From IMG/VR virus record IMGVR_UViG_3300025687_000001, positions 62,001-126,000 of that record: a DNA stretch of 64,000 nt; one strand, written 5' to 3'. This document shows positions 1 to 9,137 of the stretch, piece after piece (the first letter of the stretch is position 1; every line of letters starts with the position of its first letter). The notes under the pieces are model-generated. The model was given only the letters and a program-made list of their open reading frames with translations. It did not search any database and had not been told where the DNA came from. The stretch comes from a virus. The translations under genes and the position numbers were made by a program.

Positions 1-207
1 CGCTAACGTGTATAGCCTAGCCTGTCTCTCTAGCAGAGTAATCTTAAGCTCGTAGCTGCCTAGGAGATCTTCGTTCTCCCGGCAACCCACTTCGTAAAGC
101 TTGAGTAGCTTGGCCTGCTCGAAGTCGTAGCAAGCTAGATCCCCGACTACGGACCACCGAGGTAATTCCGCGCTAAGGCTGTAAGTCGGAAAAGCTAGTT
201 GCAGCAC
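1..207 (-). CDS. Partial small secreted protein, possible lysis or periplasmic partner
   Basis: An open frame runs off the left edge of the window and can start at a GTG at 207, inside the 3' end of the upstream gene (173-511). The N-terminal ~17 residues are hydrophobic and end in a possible signal-peptidase site (YSLSA), followed by a charged helical stretch containing YDFEQAKLLKLYEVG. An embedded small secreted product behind a TM/coiled-coil gene recalls inner/outer spanin pairs, but no lipobox is seen, so that role is a guess. The start is uncertain because no clear ribosome site was found. Confidence 0.4.
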   Translation of the reverse strand, partial: MLQLAFPTYSLSAELPRWSVVGDLACYDFEQAKLLKLYEVGCRENEDLLGSYELKITLLERQARLYTLA

Positions 208-511
208 GCACGTTAGCGCGAGCAGTCTCGGCCCTAGTCCTGATGTCCCCGATGGTTTGATCGATAACATCGATGTCCTCCTGAAGCGCTTCGGCCTTGA
301 GACGAGCATCGCGAGCAGCGTTAGCCGATGTGGCCGCCTCCTCCAACTTTTTCGCTCGCTCAAGCATGTAGAGCTTCATGCGTCTATGAACCGAGTGCGC
401 CCCACTTTTTAGCTTCAAGAGCCCTATAGCGGCAATCACTGCCAACGCTACCAAATATACCCACCAGGGAGCCTCGGCTTTTTCTAGCGCCCGCAGCAGT
501 TCCTTTTCCAT
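173..511 (-). CDS. Single-TM coiled-coil protein, spanin-like candidate
   Basis: 112 aa. Residues ~17-36 form one hydrophobic segment (WWVYLVALAVIAAIGLLKL), followed by a basic patch and a long charged helix to about residue 100, predicted by eye to be a coiled coil. This N-in/C-out layout is that of inner-membrane spanins (Rz-like), but other phage membrane adaptors look alike. The ATG overlaps the stop of the upstream structural gene by one base (TAATG), so the gene is translationally coupled to the tail operon. Confidence 0.6.
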   Translation of the reverse strand: MEKELLRALEKAEAPWWVYLVALAVIAAIGLLKLKSGAHSVHRRMKLYMLERAKKLEEAATSANAARDARLKAEALQEDIDVIDQTIGDIRTRAETARANVRAATSFSDLQP

Positions 512-2175
512 TACGGGTTCTCGTTGGTAACAACGTACGCCACCAGACGCCCCGCGGTGGTGTTGCCTAGTTCTGCGGCTCCACCGACCGCCGTGAACTG
601 GAGCTGGAGCCGCTTGTTCGCCTGCACGTCTACTGCGTAATCAAAGAAGTCCTGATCCCCCACTACCTCAAATCGACCAGTGGGCATCTCCAGCAAATCT
701 ACCTCAGCGAACGGAGTATACACAGCGTCCGCCGTATCAATCTTAAAGTTCAGCGCCGTCTGGCTACCGTCGGAAGTGGTGAACACCTCGGTGATGTCCA
801 CGTAGATGCGGGTAAGCTTCGCGTCCTTCGTGGCGTAGTTGGAGCCGAAACGCTGAAACGCATCTACTGCAAGCCCGGCAACGGCCCCCGCAGCCGCCAC
901 CGTAGTATCGGTAACTTCTGTCACGTGCGTGAGGTCATGCCGAGCAATGGCAGTAGCCAGATAGTCTAGCTGCGCGCTGAGAGTGCCCGCAGCCGTGTAG
1001 ACGTTGTACGTGTCCGCTGCAGCAGAGGACCCAGTCCTGGCCTTGCTGCCGATGCTTGCTGCGCCCTCATGCGCGTCTTCATCAGAAGCTAGGTCGAGGA
1101 AGTTAGCGGGAACTTTGAAGCTAGCCCTACGGATCGCGGAGTTTTCCACGTACCCGCCGTTAGGCGTGAAGACAAACCCCGACCCGTCGAAAGTACAGAT
1201 CGGTACGAGATGGTGGTTGGGGTAGTCGTACTGAGTGGTAGTAGCTCCGGTAAAGCTGTCCCCGCTGGTGACTAGCTCCTTGCCTCCAACGCCGTCAAAT
1301 TTGTACAGGGACCAGGCAATCCCAGGGTCGTCGTTGTCCCACAGAATCCGAAAGGGCGTGGTTTCCGGGACCACCACGGTAGTCTCGGTCACCCAAAGAA
1401 CCGTTAGGTAGTCTATGTTACCACTGCCATCAACACCCCCGCGGCCTCCATTGTCGTACCAGTACGTGGCCCCTTGGTTGTTGCAGTTCGTAATGGTGAC
1501 CCACATGTCTACCTGCGGGATGCCCCCCGCACTAACCAGGCCGGCTTCCTCCGTGCCATCCGGCCCATACTTGGTAATCAGATTAGCCCCGGGACTTGTG
1601 AGCACTACGCGCGTAGGGAGCGCTACGAGCTCCGCTTCGGTAATGTTGCCCGCAGCAAGACCGGGGTAGTCCAGGTCTGTGCCCCAGGATTTGTCCTTCC
1701 AGCTCCCGGAACCTGTGCGCTCGAACTTGAGCGCCAGGGAATCTCCTCGCCGCATCATCGTCAGGTCGTTGTCACTGGCCTGCGCGTAGAATGCTGTGAG
1801 ATCCCCTTTTACAATAACCGCCTTTCCGCCATCTACACCGGCGTAATTCGGCGCGTGCACGATCAGCTTCTGGTCGTCGGCTGGAGTTATTTTGTACCCT
1901 GTAGACGCCGGGATGCCGGTAGTAGCTAGCGGGGTGTGGTCAACCTGCTCAATCCCAATGAACCCCCCGTCCGAAGAGATAAACGCCCCAGATGCAGCAA
2001 TGGCGTGCTCCTCGAGCGTGTGAGACTCTGTCTTGAGCTTCTCAGTACGCTTACGCAGGTTCTCCGTGGGCCGGTTGGTAACCGTGTCTACGACGGGCTC
2101 AGTGTTGGACACCGGCTGGATGGAAGCTGAGGTGTTCTCGCCGGTGTCGCCACCCTGGGTAAAATCAATCGGCAT
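511..2175 (-). CDS. Virion structural protein, probable tail fibre or baseplate appendage
   Basis: 554 aa, rich in Gly, Thr, Asp and aromatic residues in short beta-type stretches. A charged helix near residues 38-58 (NRPTENLRKRTEKLK) resembles the short coiled coil near the N terminus of many phage fibre and appendage proteins. It lies last but one in a tightly packed operon behind the J-like and tail-end baseplate genes, the usual place for fibres. No receptor-binding or enzymatic motif is recognisable, so the assignment rests on position and composition. Confidence 0.6.
   Translation of the reverse strand: MPIDFTQGGDTGENTSASIQPVSNTEPVVDTVTNRPTENLRKRTEKLKTESHTLEEHAIAASGAFISSDGGFIGIEQVDHTPLATTGIPASTGYKITPADDQKLIVHAPNYAGVDGGKAVIVKGDLTAFYAQASDNDLTMMRRGDSLALKFERTGSGSWKDKSWGTDLDYPGLAAGNITEAELVALPTRVVLTSPGANLITKYGPDGTEEAGLVSAGGIPQVDMWVTITNCNNQGATYWYDNGGRGGVDGSGNIDYLTVLWVTETTVVVPETTPFRILWDNDDPGIAWSLYKFDGVGGKELVTSGDSFTGATTTQYDYPNHHLVPICTFDGSGFVFTPNGGYVENSAIRRASFKVPANFLDLASDEDAHEGAASIGSKARTGSSAAADTYNVYTAAGTLSAQLDYLATAIARHDLTHVTEVTDTTVAAAGAVAGLAVDAFQRFGSNYATKDAKLTRIYVDITEVFTTSDGSQTALNFKIDTADAVYTPFAEVDLLEMPTGRFEVVGDQDFFDYAVDVQANKRLQLQFTAVGGAAELGNTTAGRLVAYVVTNENP
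1606..1615. repeat. Palindrome TACGCGCGTA
   Basis: In the 554-aa virion gene; flanks give CTACGCGCGTAG, 12-bp symmetric. Confidence 0.8.
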
Positions 2176-2183
2176 CGTTAGGC

Positions 2184-2813
2184 CTACGCAAAGCTAAGAG
2201 TCCAAGCGTACTCGAACTGAACTGTATCGTCTTTAGGGCTGGGGGTAGTCACCCTGCGCGCAAAGACCCGAGAATTTGTGGAAGCGCTAGGATCCGTGAC
2301 AGGCTTGCTGGTGTTGCCTCGAGTGAGCAGGGCCACCTCTCGCAGAGTGTTGCCGTTAGCTTGCTCAGCCCCCAGCGTACCTACAAAGCGCACGGAGTTG
2401 TTCGTAGGAAAATCTATGTTGGAGATGCGTACGAAGCTCTCAGCTCCCGCAACGGGAGAAACCAAAGCCGTATCAGTTCTGGCCGCTGCAGTGGCGTCAG
2501 TCCCTACCCTCATGTACCGGATAGCGTTGTGTATGGGGCTAGGTACCAAGGTTTCCGCTAACGCAAACCCCCGCGACGCGTCCGCAGGGTGCTCTGCTGC
2601 TGTAGCAAGACTGTAGTCCACCGTCTCGGGGGACACCGCCGAGCTATCAAAGTTCGACTGGACCAGAAGGTCAATCAGGATTACCGGCGACATGTAAGAG
2701 ATGGCGTTAGGGCCCTCGTGTACCCGTAAAACTGCTCCTGTAGCTGCGTCCAGCACGCGCAGAGTTACTTGCCCTCGTATAGCTAGCAGCGAATCTCGCA
2801 CACTAAACCTCAC
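2184..2813 (-). CDS. Tail-associated structural protein
   Basis: 209 aa. The GTG start overlaps the stop of the preceding gene (GTGA), which fixes the start and shows coupling. The N terminus contains a beta-hairpin-like stretch (VTLRVLDAATGAVLRVHEG); the rest alternates short strands with polar loops and ends in VQFEYAWTLSFA, like many beta-sandwich tail proteins. I do not recognise a family. The setting between two large virion genes argues for a fibre-base or collar role. Confidence 0.6.
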   Translation of the reverse strand: MRFSVRDSLLAIRGQVTLRVLDAATGAVLRVHEGPNAISYMSPVILIDLLVQSNFDSSAVSPETVDYSLATAAEHPADASRGFALAETLVPSPIHNAIRYMRVGTDATAAARTDTALVSPVAGAESFVRISNIDFPTNNSVRFVGTLGAEQANGNTLREVALLTRGNTSKPVTDPSASTNSRVFARRVTTPSPKDDTVQFEYAWTLSFA

Positions 2814-4318
2814 CCATAGAAACTAGGCGCCTTTTCCTTGGTAGCCAAATTAGTGGACTGGTAGTGCAGATCCACATAGAACAAAAACGGATTCTGATTA
2901 AGAGTATCCGCTGCGTCACCGCTGTCTCGGTAGCACCGAACCAAAAAAAGCCCGTCAGGCTCTAGGTCGTCCGTGTCCAGCAGCCCCCCCGCCCCCGACG
3001 CCGCTGTCAGCTGGGTTTCCGCCACCATGTGGTAGTATTGCGTGCCGCTAGCCGTCTGCACCACGCTTACTGTAACAGGCGCTACGTACGCTGCCTGTTG
3101 GTGCCCCTTTGCGTAAGTACACTCAAAATACCACTTAACGTCTCCCGGACTTCCTCCGGCACCTCCGGTGTCTACTACATTCTGCGCCCAGTGTGTGTGG
3201 ATGTGTACGTCCGTACCCGGGACATAATCGTGGGGCATGTGGTACTCGTGAAAAGTCTCTGTTAAGCCCGGAGTGAACTCAAACTGGCGAATACTCCCCA
3301 GAAATATGCTCAGCGTAGGCGAGTTAGGCCCGGTGGGCCGAACATTTCCGCCGCTAGTAATGTCCCGCCACCCAAAGACAGGAGCGGCTTCGATTAGTTT
3401 GATGCCGGTGCCTTGCGTACCTGCTGCCACCCAATCTTTACCGTCCACCACAACACGGTCCGGTGCTCCGTCGATCCAAACAGAGCCTCCTTCTACGGTG
3501 GCCATGGTAGTGGCTGCTTTGTGAATAACAGTGCCCAGCCTGCGCGTGTTAGTACCCGCAGATGCGGATAGCACAGATGTGTTGCTTACAAACACCGGGG
3601 ACCCTACCGAGAGGAACCCGGATGTGTCCATAGGCAGGGGGCCCTCTAGTATGAGGGTCCCGTGTGCGCCGACGGCAATGTTCTCGGAGCACACGCCTAT
3701 GTGCGTCGACACTACGTTAGCGTTTGTAGCGGCCACCTTCTCGGCGGTTAAAACAATATCCGAGAGGTGCTCCTCCATGTCGTCGCCGTCTTGTCCCGCG
3801 GAGGCGTGCCGCGCGAAGAAAGAAAGGCTAGCTGTCTCCCCCAGAAACAGATCCTGTGTGCCCCCATTAATTACTCGAACGCACTTACGTCCGCCCCGCA
3901 TAAGCAAATTTGCATGGAGTTGCTCCTCGACCGCCCGGGCCCACCCGGTGTCTGCGTCATATTCAAACTGTTCTCGCGGAGCAGGTAACGCCTCTGCGCC
4001 GTACGCGCTAGAAACTTCGTACAGAGCCGTCAGCACCTCCTGCGCAGACGTACCTGTGTTAGTGGCCACCAACCGCACTAAGTACCGGCCTGCTACTTCT
4101 GGGGTGAATGTCTTGTTCTCTAGCGTAGTTGGATTGGCGATAGTCAGCGCCGACGGGTGGTGGGCGGGGCCGTAGATAGCAAACCCCTCCCCGTCCCCCG
4201 TCGCAGTGTAATTCGACCAGGCTCCTTCGGACAGTGTGACGGTAACCAACTGGTTAGCGTCCCGCCCGGCCTTAACTTGTGCTGCGCCGCTACCGTCATT
4301 AACCAGGAGAGTCGCCAT
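2810..4318 (-). CDS. Tail protein with N-terminal Ig/PKD-like domain
   Basis: 502 aa. Residues ~15-105 look like an immunoglobulin/PKD-type sandwich (FTPEVAGRYLVRLVATN is a typical last-strand signature). The C-terminal ~170 residues contain a His-rich strand (DVHIHTHWAQN) followed by WYFECTYAKG, a pattern I associate with virion proteins of unknown role. Ig-like domains on tail proteins commonly aid surface binding. Spacing to the upstream 763-aa gene is 10 nt, so both are in one operon. The exact function is unknown. Confidence 0.6.
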   Translation of the reverse strand: MATLLVNDGSGAAQVKAGRDANQLVTVTLSEGAWSNYTATGDGEGFAIYGPAHHPSALTIANPTTLENKTFTPEVAGRYLVRLVATNTGTSAQEVLTALYEVSSAYGAEALPAPREQFEYDADTGWARAVEEQLHANLLMRGGRKCVRVINGGTQDLFLGETASLSFFARHASAGQDGDDMEEHLSDIVLTAEKVAATNANVVSTHIGVCSENIAVGAHGTLILEGPLPMDTSGFLSVGSPVFVSNTSVLSASAGTNTRRLGTVIHKAATTMATVEGGSVWIDGAPDRVVVDGKDWVAAGTQGTGIKLIEAAPVFGWRDITSGGNVRPTGPNSPTLSIFLGSIRQFEFTPGLTETFHEYHMPHDYVPGTDVHIHTHWAQNVVDTGGAGGSPGDVKWYFECTYAKGHQQAAYVAPVTVSVVQTASGTQYYHMVAETQLTAASGAGGLLDTDDLEPDGLFLVRCYRDSGDAADTLNQNPFLFYVDLHYQSTNLATKEKAPSFYG

Positions 4319-4328
4319 CAGCTAATCC

Positions 4329-6620
4329 TTATCCACCGAATTCACCCCCGCCGAAGGGAGCACCACCAACCCCGCCGCCTCCGCCGACAGGGACAACCTC
4401 CACCTCAAGAAGGTCATCTACGACCTCCCCAACGAGGTCCCACAGCGAAGCCTCGTGAGCAACGAAAGGATATGTGTGCGCGGGACGCGCCTCAATCAAA
4501 GTTCCTACTATAGTCGCCAGATCCTGCGGATACGGGGAAGTGCTGTTGTTGATCAGCACCTCAAACGAGTTCCACTTCAGGAACTTGTCCAGCAGCAGAT
4601 ACGCCACCGCGTGGTGTGTCTGTTCCCCGAACCGCAGAGAGCAAGTCGACGTGACCTTACCGACAATATCATAGTCTACGTCATCTAACTCTTCATAGCG
4701 GCCGTCCACCAGAAAGCTGGCTTCCCCCGTAAACGCGTTAGGTGACAGGAGCCAAATGCTGTGTCGGCTGATGACTGCGTCATCAGTACCCAGGTTCCAA
4801 AACGTGGTCCCGATCAGAAGGTTGTCAGTTTGCGGGTCTATGATCGACAGGAAGTCAACGTTGTTGTCATAGAGCACTGCGCAGGGGGTCCCCGGATCCG
4901 CAACCAAACTCTCCGCGGTCACACCATCGGAGTTGGCTCCGTAGTACATCCCAAGATCGCCGTAATACGCCTGGTACCCGTAGTACCCGTACCGTACGGG
5001 GAATAGCGAAGTCTGAACCCGCCGCCTCTCTGCGCCCAAACCCTCCACCAAGGTGGGCGGAATAGTAGTGTTGTGCCACCACGTAGGGGACTCTAGGTAG
5101 TCCGTGACCTGGTGCGCGTCCGCTATGGTCTGGAAAGCACTGAGTGGCGTGTCCACCGCTGCATTGAGCGTAAACTGCCCGGCAGTACCTTCCGCCAGGA
5201 CAACCGTGGCCGCGCCCTCGGTGTGCTCAATCCGCCACGAAAGACCGCTAGACGCAGCTCCCGGGTCGTCCGCCAGCTTGATCTGCAGCGCACTGTCGTA
5301 CAAGAACTCAATCTCGTACTCATCTAGCCCTACGACCACCTTAGCGGTGTTGTTGCACCCTAGCTCCGCAAAGCTAGCGGGAGTGCCTGTGTCCGTAAGC
5401 CACACTGTGTCTGTAAAGATGGTGTACGCCGTCCCGTCTCTCGGGACCTCGTAGTACTCACGAGCACCAAAGATGATTTCCGCAGTTAGCTCGGTGCCAG
5501 CAGGCAAAGTGTACGTTTCCGTGGTGCCCGGGATGACCGTGAGTACACCTTCGAGCAGTTCGTAGTTGTTTGTGACGACCACGACGCCTCTGCTGGTCGT
5601 ATCTACCGAGGTAACCAGCTCTCCGGTAGCACGAACCAGCGGGAACCCGCTCATAGCCCCCAGAGCTGCCTCGATGTACGGCAGCACCGGCCCACGCACG
5701 TAGAGGTTCCACAAGCCGCGTAGTAGCGCTCGGTACGAGTCTGTAGACACCGTTTTCTCTAAGGAGAACGGGTGCCCGTACATCTCGTAGAGGCTGTAGT
5801 AGTCTTTTTCCGGTTTCGGCGCCCACCCAGATAAGGCTCGTACGCGCGTAGATACGGTCTCTACATCAACAGCCAGCGGATCGGAGACGACGTCGTCGTA
5901 CTGCGGCGACACCACTCCGGCAGTCAGCTGTCCCGACGCGGTAGACCCCAGCTCTGTTCTAAGGGACACTTGAGCATACGAAGCAGCGACCGCTGACACC
6001 TTGCCGTAAGAGGTCGTACCGTCGTCGTGGCTAACCTTGAGCCAATCATCCACACTGACTACAGCAGTCCAGTCTTCTACGTGTGCAGAAGTCACCCGCA
6101 GAGCTAAGTCATAAACCTGTGTACTAAGCCCAAAGCCCGGTACTGGGTTCCCTGCCGTGGTCCAGGAAAACGGGTCCTTATAGAAGAGTAGAAACCAGCC
6201 ATCTGTGGGAACGGTTGGTTCGTAAAATCGAAGCTCTACTAGGCGGGCAGTGTCGTTGGCAATGAGCTCGAAGTCGACGTCGCGCTCCAAGATTGCCTTA
6301 GGGTCTAAGGCTACGTTCTGTATGTACGCTAAGTCCCTAATATCGTTAGGAAGTTCCCACAGCCAGTACGTAGTGTCCTCGTCCGTTGTTGGCACTACTC
6401 GGAACTGGTCCTCAAAGAGGATCATCAGCTGCCAAGGAGCCACTTCCGTCAGCGGGCAATCTTGTAGGGAGAGCCGCATTACCGATAGCAGCATCCGCTC
6501 GTAAGACGCCCCTGCCGCCTCGAGCACAGCCTCGTGGCCTCGCTCGATAAGCTTTACGTCCGCGAAATGCCGCAGCCAGAAGTCAGAGACCCCCCGCAGC
6601 AGCGTAGTGCCGACAGACAT
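4329..6620 (-). CDS. Large baseplate/tail-end protein downstream of J
   Basis: 763 aa. It follows the J-like gene with a one-base overlap, the position held by tail protein I / gp7-like baseplate wedge components in contractile-tail phages. The N-terminal ~90 residues are helical, the centre is beta-rich, and the C terminus ends in a Gly-rich linker (VGGGGGVGGAPFGGG), a plausible flexible attachment for fibres. Sequence similarity to gpI cannot be shown by eye; the call is positional. Confidence 0.6.
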   Translation of the reverse strand: MSVGTTLLRGVSDFWLRHFADVKLIERGHEAVLEAAGASYERMLLSVMRLSLQDCPLTEVAPWQLMILFEDQFRVVPTTDEDTTYWLWELPNDIRDLAYIQNVALDPKAILERDVDFELIANDTARLVELRFYEPTVPTDGWFLLFYKDPFSWTTAGNPVPGFGLSTQVYDLALRVTSAHVEDWTAVVSVDDWLKVSHDDGTTSYGKVSAVAASYAQVSLRTELGSTASGQLTAGVVSPQYDDVVSDPLAVDVETVSTRVRALSGWAPKPEKDYYSLYEMYGHPFSLEKTVSTDSYRALLRGLWNLYVRGPVLPYIEAALGAMSGFPLVRATGELVTSVDTTSRGVVVVTNNYELLEGVLTVIPGTTETYTLPAGTELTAEIIFGAREYYEVPRDGTAYTIFTDTVWLTDTGTPASFAELGCNNTAKVVVGLDEYEIEFLYDSALQIKLADDPGAASSGLSWRIEHTEGAATVVLAEGTAGQFTLNAAVDTPLSAFQTIADAHQVTDYLESPTWWHNTTIPPTLVEGLGAERRRVQTSLFPVRYGYYGYQAYYGDLGMYYGANSDGVTAESLVADPGTPCAVLYDNNVDFLSIIDPQTDNLLIGTTFWNLGTDDAVISRHSIWLLSPNAFTGEASFLVDGRYEELDDVDYDIVGKVTSTCSLRFGEQTHHAVAYLLLDKFLKWNSFEVLINNSTSPYPQDLATIVGTLIEARPAHTYPFVAHEASLWDLVGEVVDDLLEVEVVPVGGGGGVGGAPFGGGEFGG
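5841..5850. repeat. Palindrome TACGCGCGTA
   Basis: In the 763-aa baseplate gene. Confidence 0.8.
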
Positions 6621-8257
6621 CAGGTCACCGCAGTGAGTGTGATTAGGTCCTCGAAGGTGACCACTTTCACTGTGCGGTCAGATACCTGGTGCGCCACCCG
6701 GTCGGTGTCTGAGTAGGTGCTGCCGTTCAGTAGAGACGAGTCCTCCACAGTGACCTTGTCCGTGGTTTGGTAGTGAATCTGGTCCCCGTTGGGAGCCTCA
6801 AGGCTGTAATTGACCGTAACCGGGTACCCAACACCGCGCACGTAAGTAGAGTACTGCCCTAAGAAGTAAGTCACTATATCTGTGACCCGCAGGTTTCCAG
6901 AGAACTGCGTGGTGTTGATGTACGTGGCGATAGAGGCCTTGGCGTCCGCTACCGGCAAGGCACCTGGGGCGTCTGCGCTAAGGTAGTAGTTGATGCTAAT
7001 CGACGTAACGACCGGGATGTGCGCGTAGGCCAGGGTATTGGCGTTAGCCACGCGCCGATTGCGGTCACTGAGAATGACATCTACGTTGTAGAGGTCTCGG
7101 AAGCCGTCAAACTCTACGAGCACCTCTCGCTCGGCCGCCACGGTAAGATTAGGCAGCAGTACCCTCACCTCCTGATCTAGCGACCCAAACAGCTTCGGAT
7201 CCGTTACAGAGATAGCGTATGTACTCGAGTCCTGTGCGGGAGTGCCGTTAACTCGCGTGTAATTAGTGCCATCTACAATCACACGCTTGATGCGTGCGTA
7301 GGGAAGCCCGGTAACAGCGTTAGTAGTGAGCGTGAGCTCGTTGACCAATTCATCAACTGTCGCTGGAGAGCCGCCTAAGGGGTACAGGACGGCCTTGCGG
7401 ATGGGCAGGAGACAGTAAACGTTGACGTGCCCCAGCACTCTAATCTGGGTTGCCGGGGGGTCCCCTACAGAGATCTCAACAATGTCTCTCCGCATTTCCA
7501 CGTCACCCGCCCCTACCACAGTAACTTCGTAGACGCTGGCTACCTCGTCTTTCAGGACCGTATCTATAGACCGAGCGGTAACCAGGTTCCGGGTGGCCAC
7601 CGCTGTCTTAGAGCGCTCCAGCAGTGCCGTGTTGGACTCTCCGTCTACCGCGGTGTCGAAGTTGGTCTCAGCCTCGATGTAGGTGATGTACGGAGAGAAC
7701 GCGTCGTACGACGCAAACCGACCTGCTGCGATGTTCCCTGCGGCACCGGGAATCTGACAAATCACGGGGACGTAGAGCAGGTACTCCGCCACAGACCCAG
7801 TAGAGTCCAACACCGCGGTCATGTGCGAGTCTCGTCCAAAGACTAACGCAGTGCTAGAGTCTACGCTGAACACCACTCCCGTGTCGTACACCAGCTCCGC
7901 CGTCAGTGGCACAGTCACGTCTTCCCCCACCTCGGGAGACAGGTGTACTGTGACTGTGCCTGTCGCCGCCGACCCGGTCTTTCTAGTGAGGAACCAGTTG
8001 GACGCCAGATCTTCCAGCGCTGCTGTGGCTTCTGTGACGTCCAGGTCCCCAATGCGCAGCAGGCTCTGGCGGTTGCGAATTGTGTCTGCTTCTCGCTCCA
8101 TGAGCGCGGGTAAGTAGGCTAGCGCTCTAATCACTACGTCGTTTAGAAACGAGCCTGGGCGGAAGTTACCAGCCGGAGCGTACTGCTCCATAGCGCTGCG
8201 AATCAGCCGCTCTGCGACGACTAGATCTTCCGCGTTGATGGTAACGTTCCCAGCCAC
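6620..8257 (-). CDS. Baseplate J-like protein (T4 gp6 / P2 gpJ type)
   Basis: 545 aa. The N-terminal region has features of baseplate J proteins: a disordered start, FRPGSFLNDVVIRALAYL, a helix with READTIRNRQSLLRIG, then a beta-rich part introduced by GSAATGTVTVHLSP. The middle contains YVRGVGYPV-type strands and the C terminus carries small beta segments. J proteins form the wedge ring that triggers sheath contraction. It sits directly behind the gp25-like gene (2-nt gap), the canonical W-J order. Confidence 0.75.
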   Translation of the reverse strand: MAGNVTINAEDLVVAERLIRSAMEQYAPAGNFRPGSFLNDVVIRALAYLPALMEREADTIRNRQSLLRIGDLDVTEATAALEDLASNWFLTRKTGSAATGTVTVHLSPEVGEDVTVPLTAELVYDTGVVFSVDSSTALVFGRDSHMTAVLDSTGSVAEYLLYVPVICQIPGAAGNIAAGRFASYDAFSPYITYIEAETNFDTAVDGESNTALLERSKTAVATRNLVTARSIDTVLKDEVASVYEVTVVGAGDVEMRRDIVEISVGDPPATQIRVLGHVNVYCLLPIRKAVLYPLGGSPATVDELVNELTLTTNAVTGLPYARIKRVIVDGTNYTRVNGTPAQDSSTYAISVTDPKLFGSLDQEVRVLLPNLTVAAEREVLVEFDGFRDLYNVDVILSDRNRRVANANTLAYAHIPVVTSISINYYLSADAPGALPVADAKASIATYINTTQFSGNLRVTDIVTYFLGQYSTYVRGVGYPVTVNYSLEAPNGDQIHYQTTDKVTVEDSSLLNGSTYSDTDRVAHQVSDRTVKVVTFEDLITLTAVT

Positions 8258-8259
8258 GC

Positions 8260-8679
8260 CTAGCCTCCGAGCAATGCAGTGGTGCTAAAGACAGCACCCG
8301 CCTGGTTCTCAATAAGAATACGCAGACGCAGCGTATCCCCATTCTCTAATTCCGCGGACTGCAACGTCAGAGCTTTCAACGACTCGTTCTTTGGGTAAGC
8401 ATACCGCGACTGTAAGTTCTTAATGTACTGAGTAGCGTGCTGTAGAGAAGCTACAGCTACCGAAACGACCTGGCCTTGGTCCACCGAACTGTTGACTAGC
8501 GAGGGCAAGTGCGTCCCCTCCCCTCGAGCGGTCGGTATAGACCCGTGTTCGGTAAGGAGCACGCGCATTACTAGCCCTGCTAGCACTGCGGGCCCCGACG
8601 CGCCTAGCAGAGACCCGTCCTCCGACGCTACCCACGCAGGCACGCCATCCGCAGAGAAAACGTACATGTCGTGAGTCAC
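8260..8679 (-). CDS. Baseplate wedge protein, gp25/W-like
   Basis: 139 aa. A central motif, RVLLTEHGSIPTARGEGTHL, matches the gp25-like pattern in which a Leu/Ile-rich helix is followed by GE..P.-.G..L. The C-terminal part ends in strands (LRLRILIENQAGAVFS). gp25/W proteins staple the tail tube to the baseplate wedges, and the gene lies immediately before J as in P2, T4 and Mu-like phages. Usual family length is 110-150 aa. Confidence 0.65.
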   Translation of the reverse strand: MTHDMYVFSADGVPAWVASEDGSLLGASGPAVLAGLVMRVLLTEHGSIPTARGEGTHLPSLVNSSVDQGQVVSVAVASLQHATQYIKNLQSRYAYPKNESLKALTLQSAELENGDTLRLRILIENQAGAVFSTTALLGG

Positions 8680-8680
8680 T

Positions 8681-9136
8681 CTAGACCTCCGCGCTGCCCG
8701 TTACTTCGCCCGTCTCCAGATCAACCGCCTGTGTGTCCCGGATAGCCGGAGCCCCTTCTGGCTCTGTCTGCTGCCGGGTAAACAGATCCACTAGAAGGGT
8801 AGTAACTAGCTCTAGGTGTAGCTCGTCTTTTTGCGCAGTAGACAGCGCAGTACTCCAGTAGTCCAACCGGCTTTGTTTGCGCAAGGTGAGCGCTCGGGAC
8901 AAAGCTCGGATACGCGCGTAGAACTTGGCCTGCACACTCATCTGAGACGCGGACTCCGCAGCCGCCACCAGGTCGTGCAAGAACGTGCTATTCTCGAGCA
9001 CCGCCTCCAGCAGAAGAAGGTCGTCATTAGACAGCGCATACGCTTCGTTCTGCATGTGCAGAGTTTGCTTTAGCGCCTGAGCTCGCAAACCGTGAACGAG
9101 GTTGGTTAGCTCTTCCTGGAAGGACTGCGCTGGCAT
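8681..9136 (-). CDS. Helical protein of unknown function in the baseplate operon
   Basis: 151 aa, almost entirely helical and rich in Leu, Ala and Gln (MPAQSFQEELTNLVHGLRAQ at the start). No signal peptide or membrane segment. The ATG lies one base behind the sigma-like gene and the stop one base before the gp25-like gene, so co-translation is likely. It could be a tail chaperone or a partner of the sigma-like protein; neither is supported by a motif. Confidence 0.6.
   Translation of the reverse strand: MPAQSFQEELTNLVHGLRAQALKQTLHMQNEAYALSNDDLLLLEAVLENSTFLHDLVAAAESASQMSVQAKFYARIRALSRALTLRKQSRLDYWSTALSTAQKDELHLELVTTLLVDLFTRQQTEPEGAPAIRDTQAVDLETGEVTGSAEV
8911..8920. repeat. Palindrome TACGCGCGTA
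   Basis: In the 151-aa helical gene. Confidence 0.8.
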
Positions 9137-9137
9137 C

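Noticed and set aside
1474-1929. 151-codon plus-strand frame opposite a virion gene
   Set aside because: Antisense to a well-supported structural gene, Arg/Cys-rich composition typical of a shadow frame, no ribosome site.
3531-4175. 214-codon plus-strand frame opposite the Ig-like tail gene
   Set aside because: Shadow frame: Ser/Arg/Pro-rich, no motif, and the minus-strand gene fits its operon by spacing.
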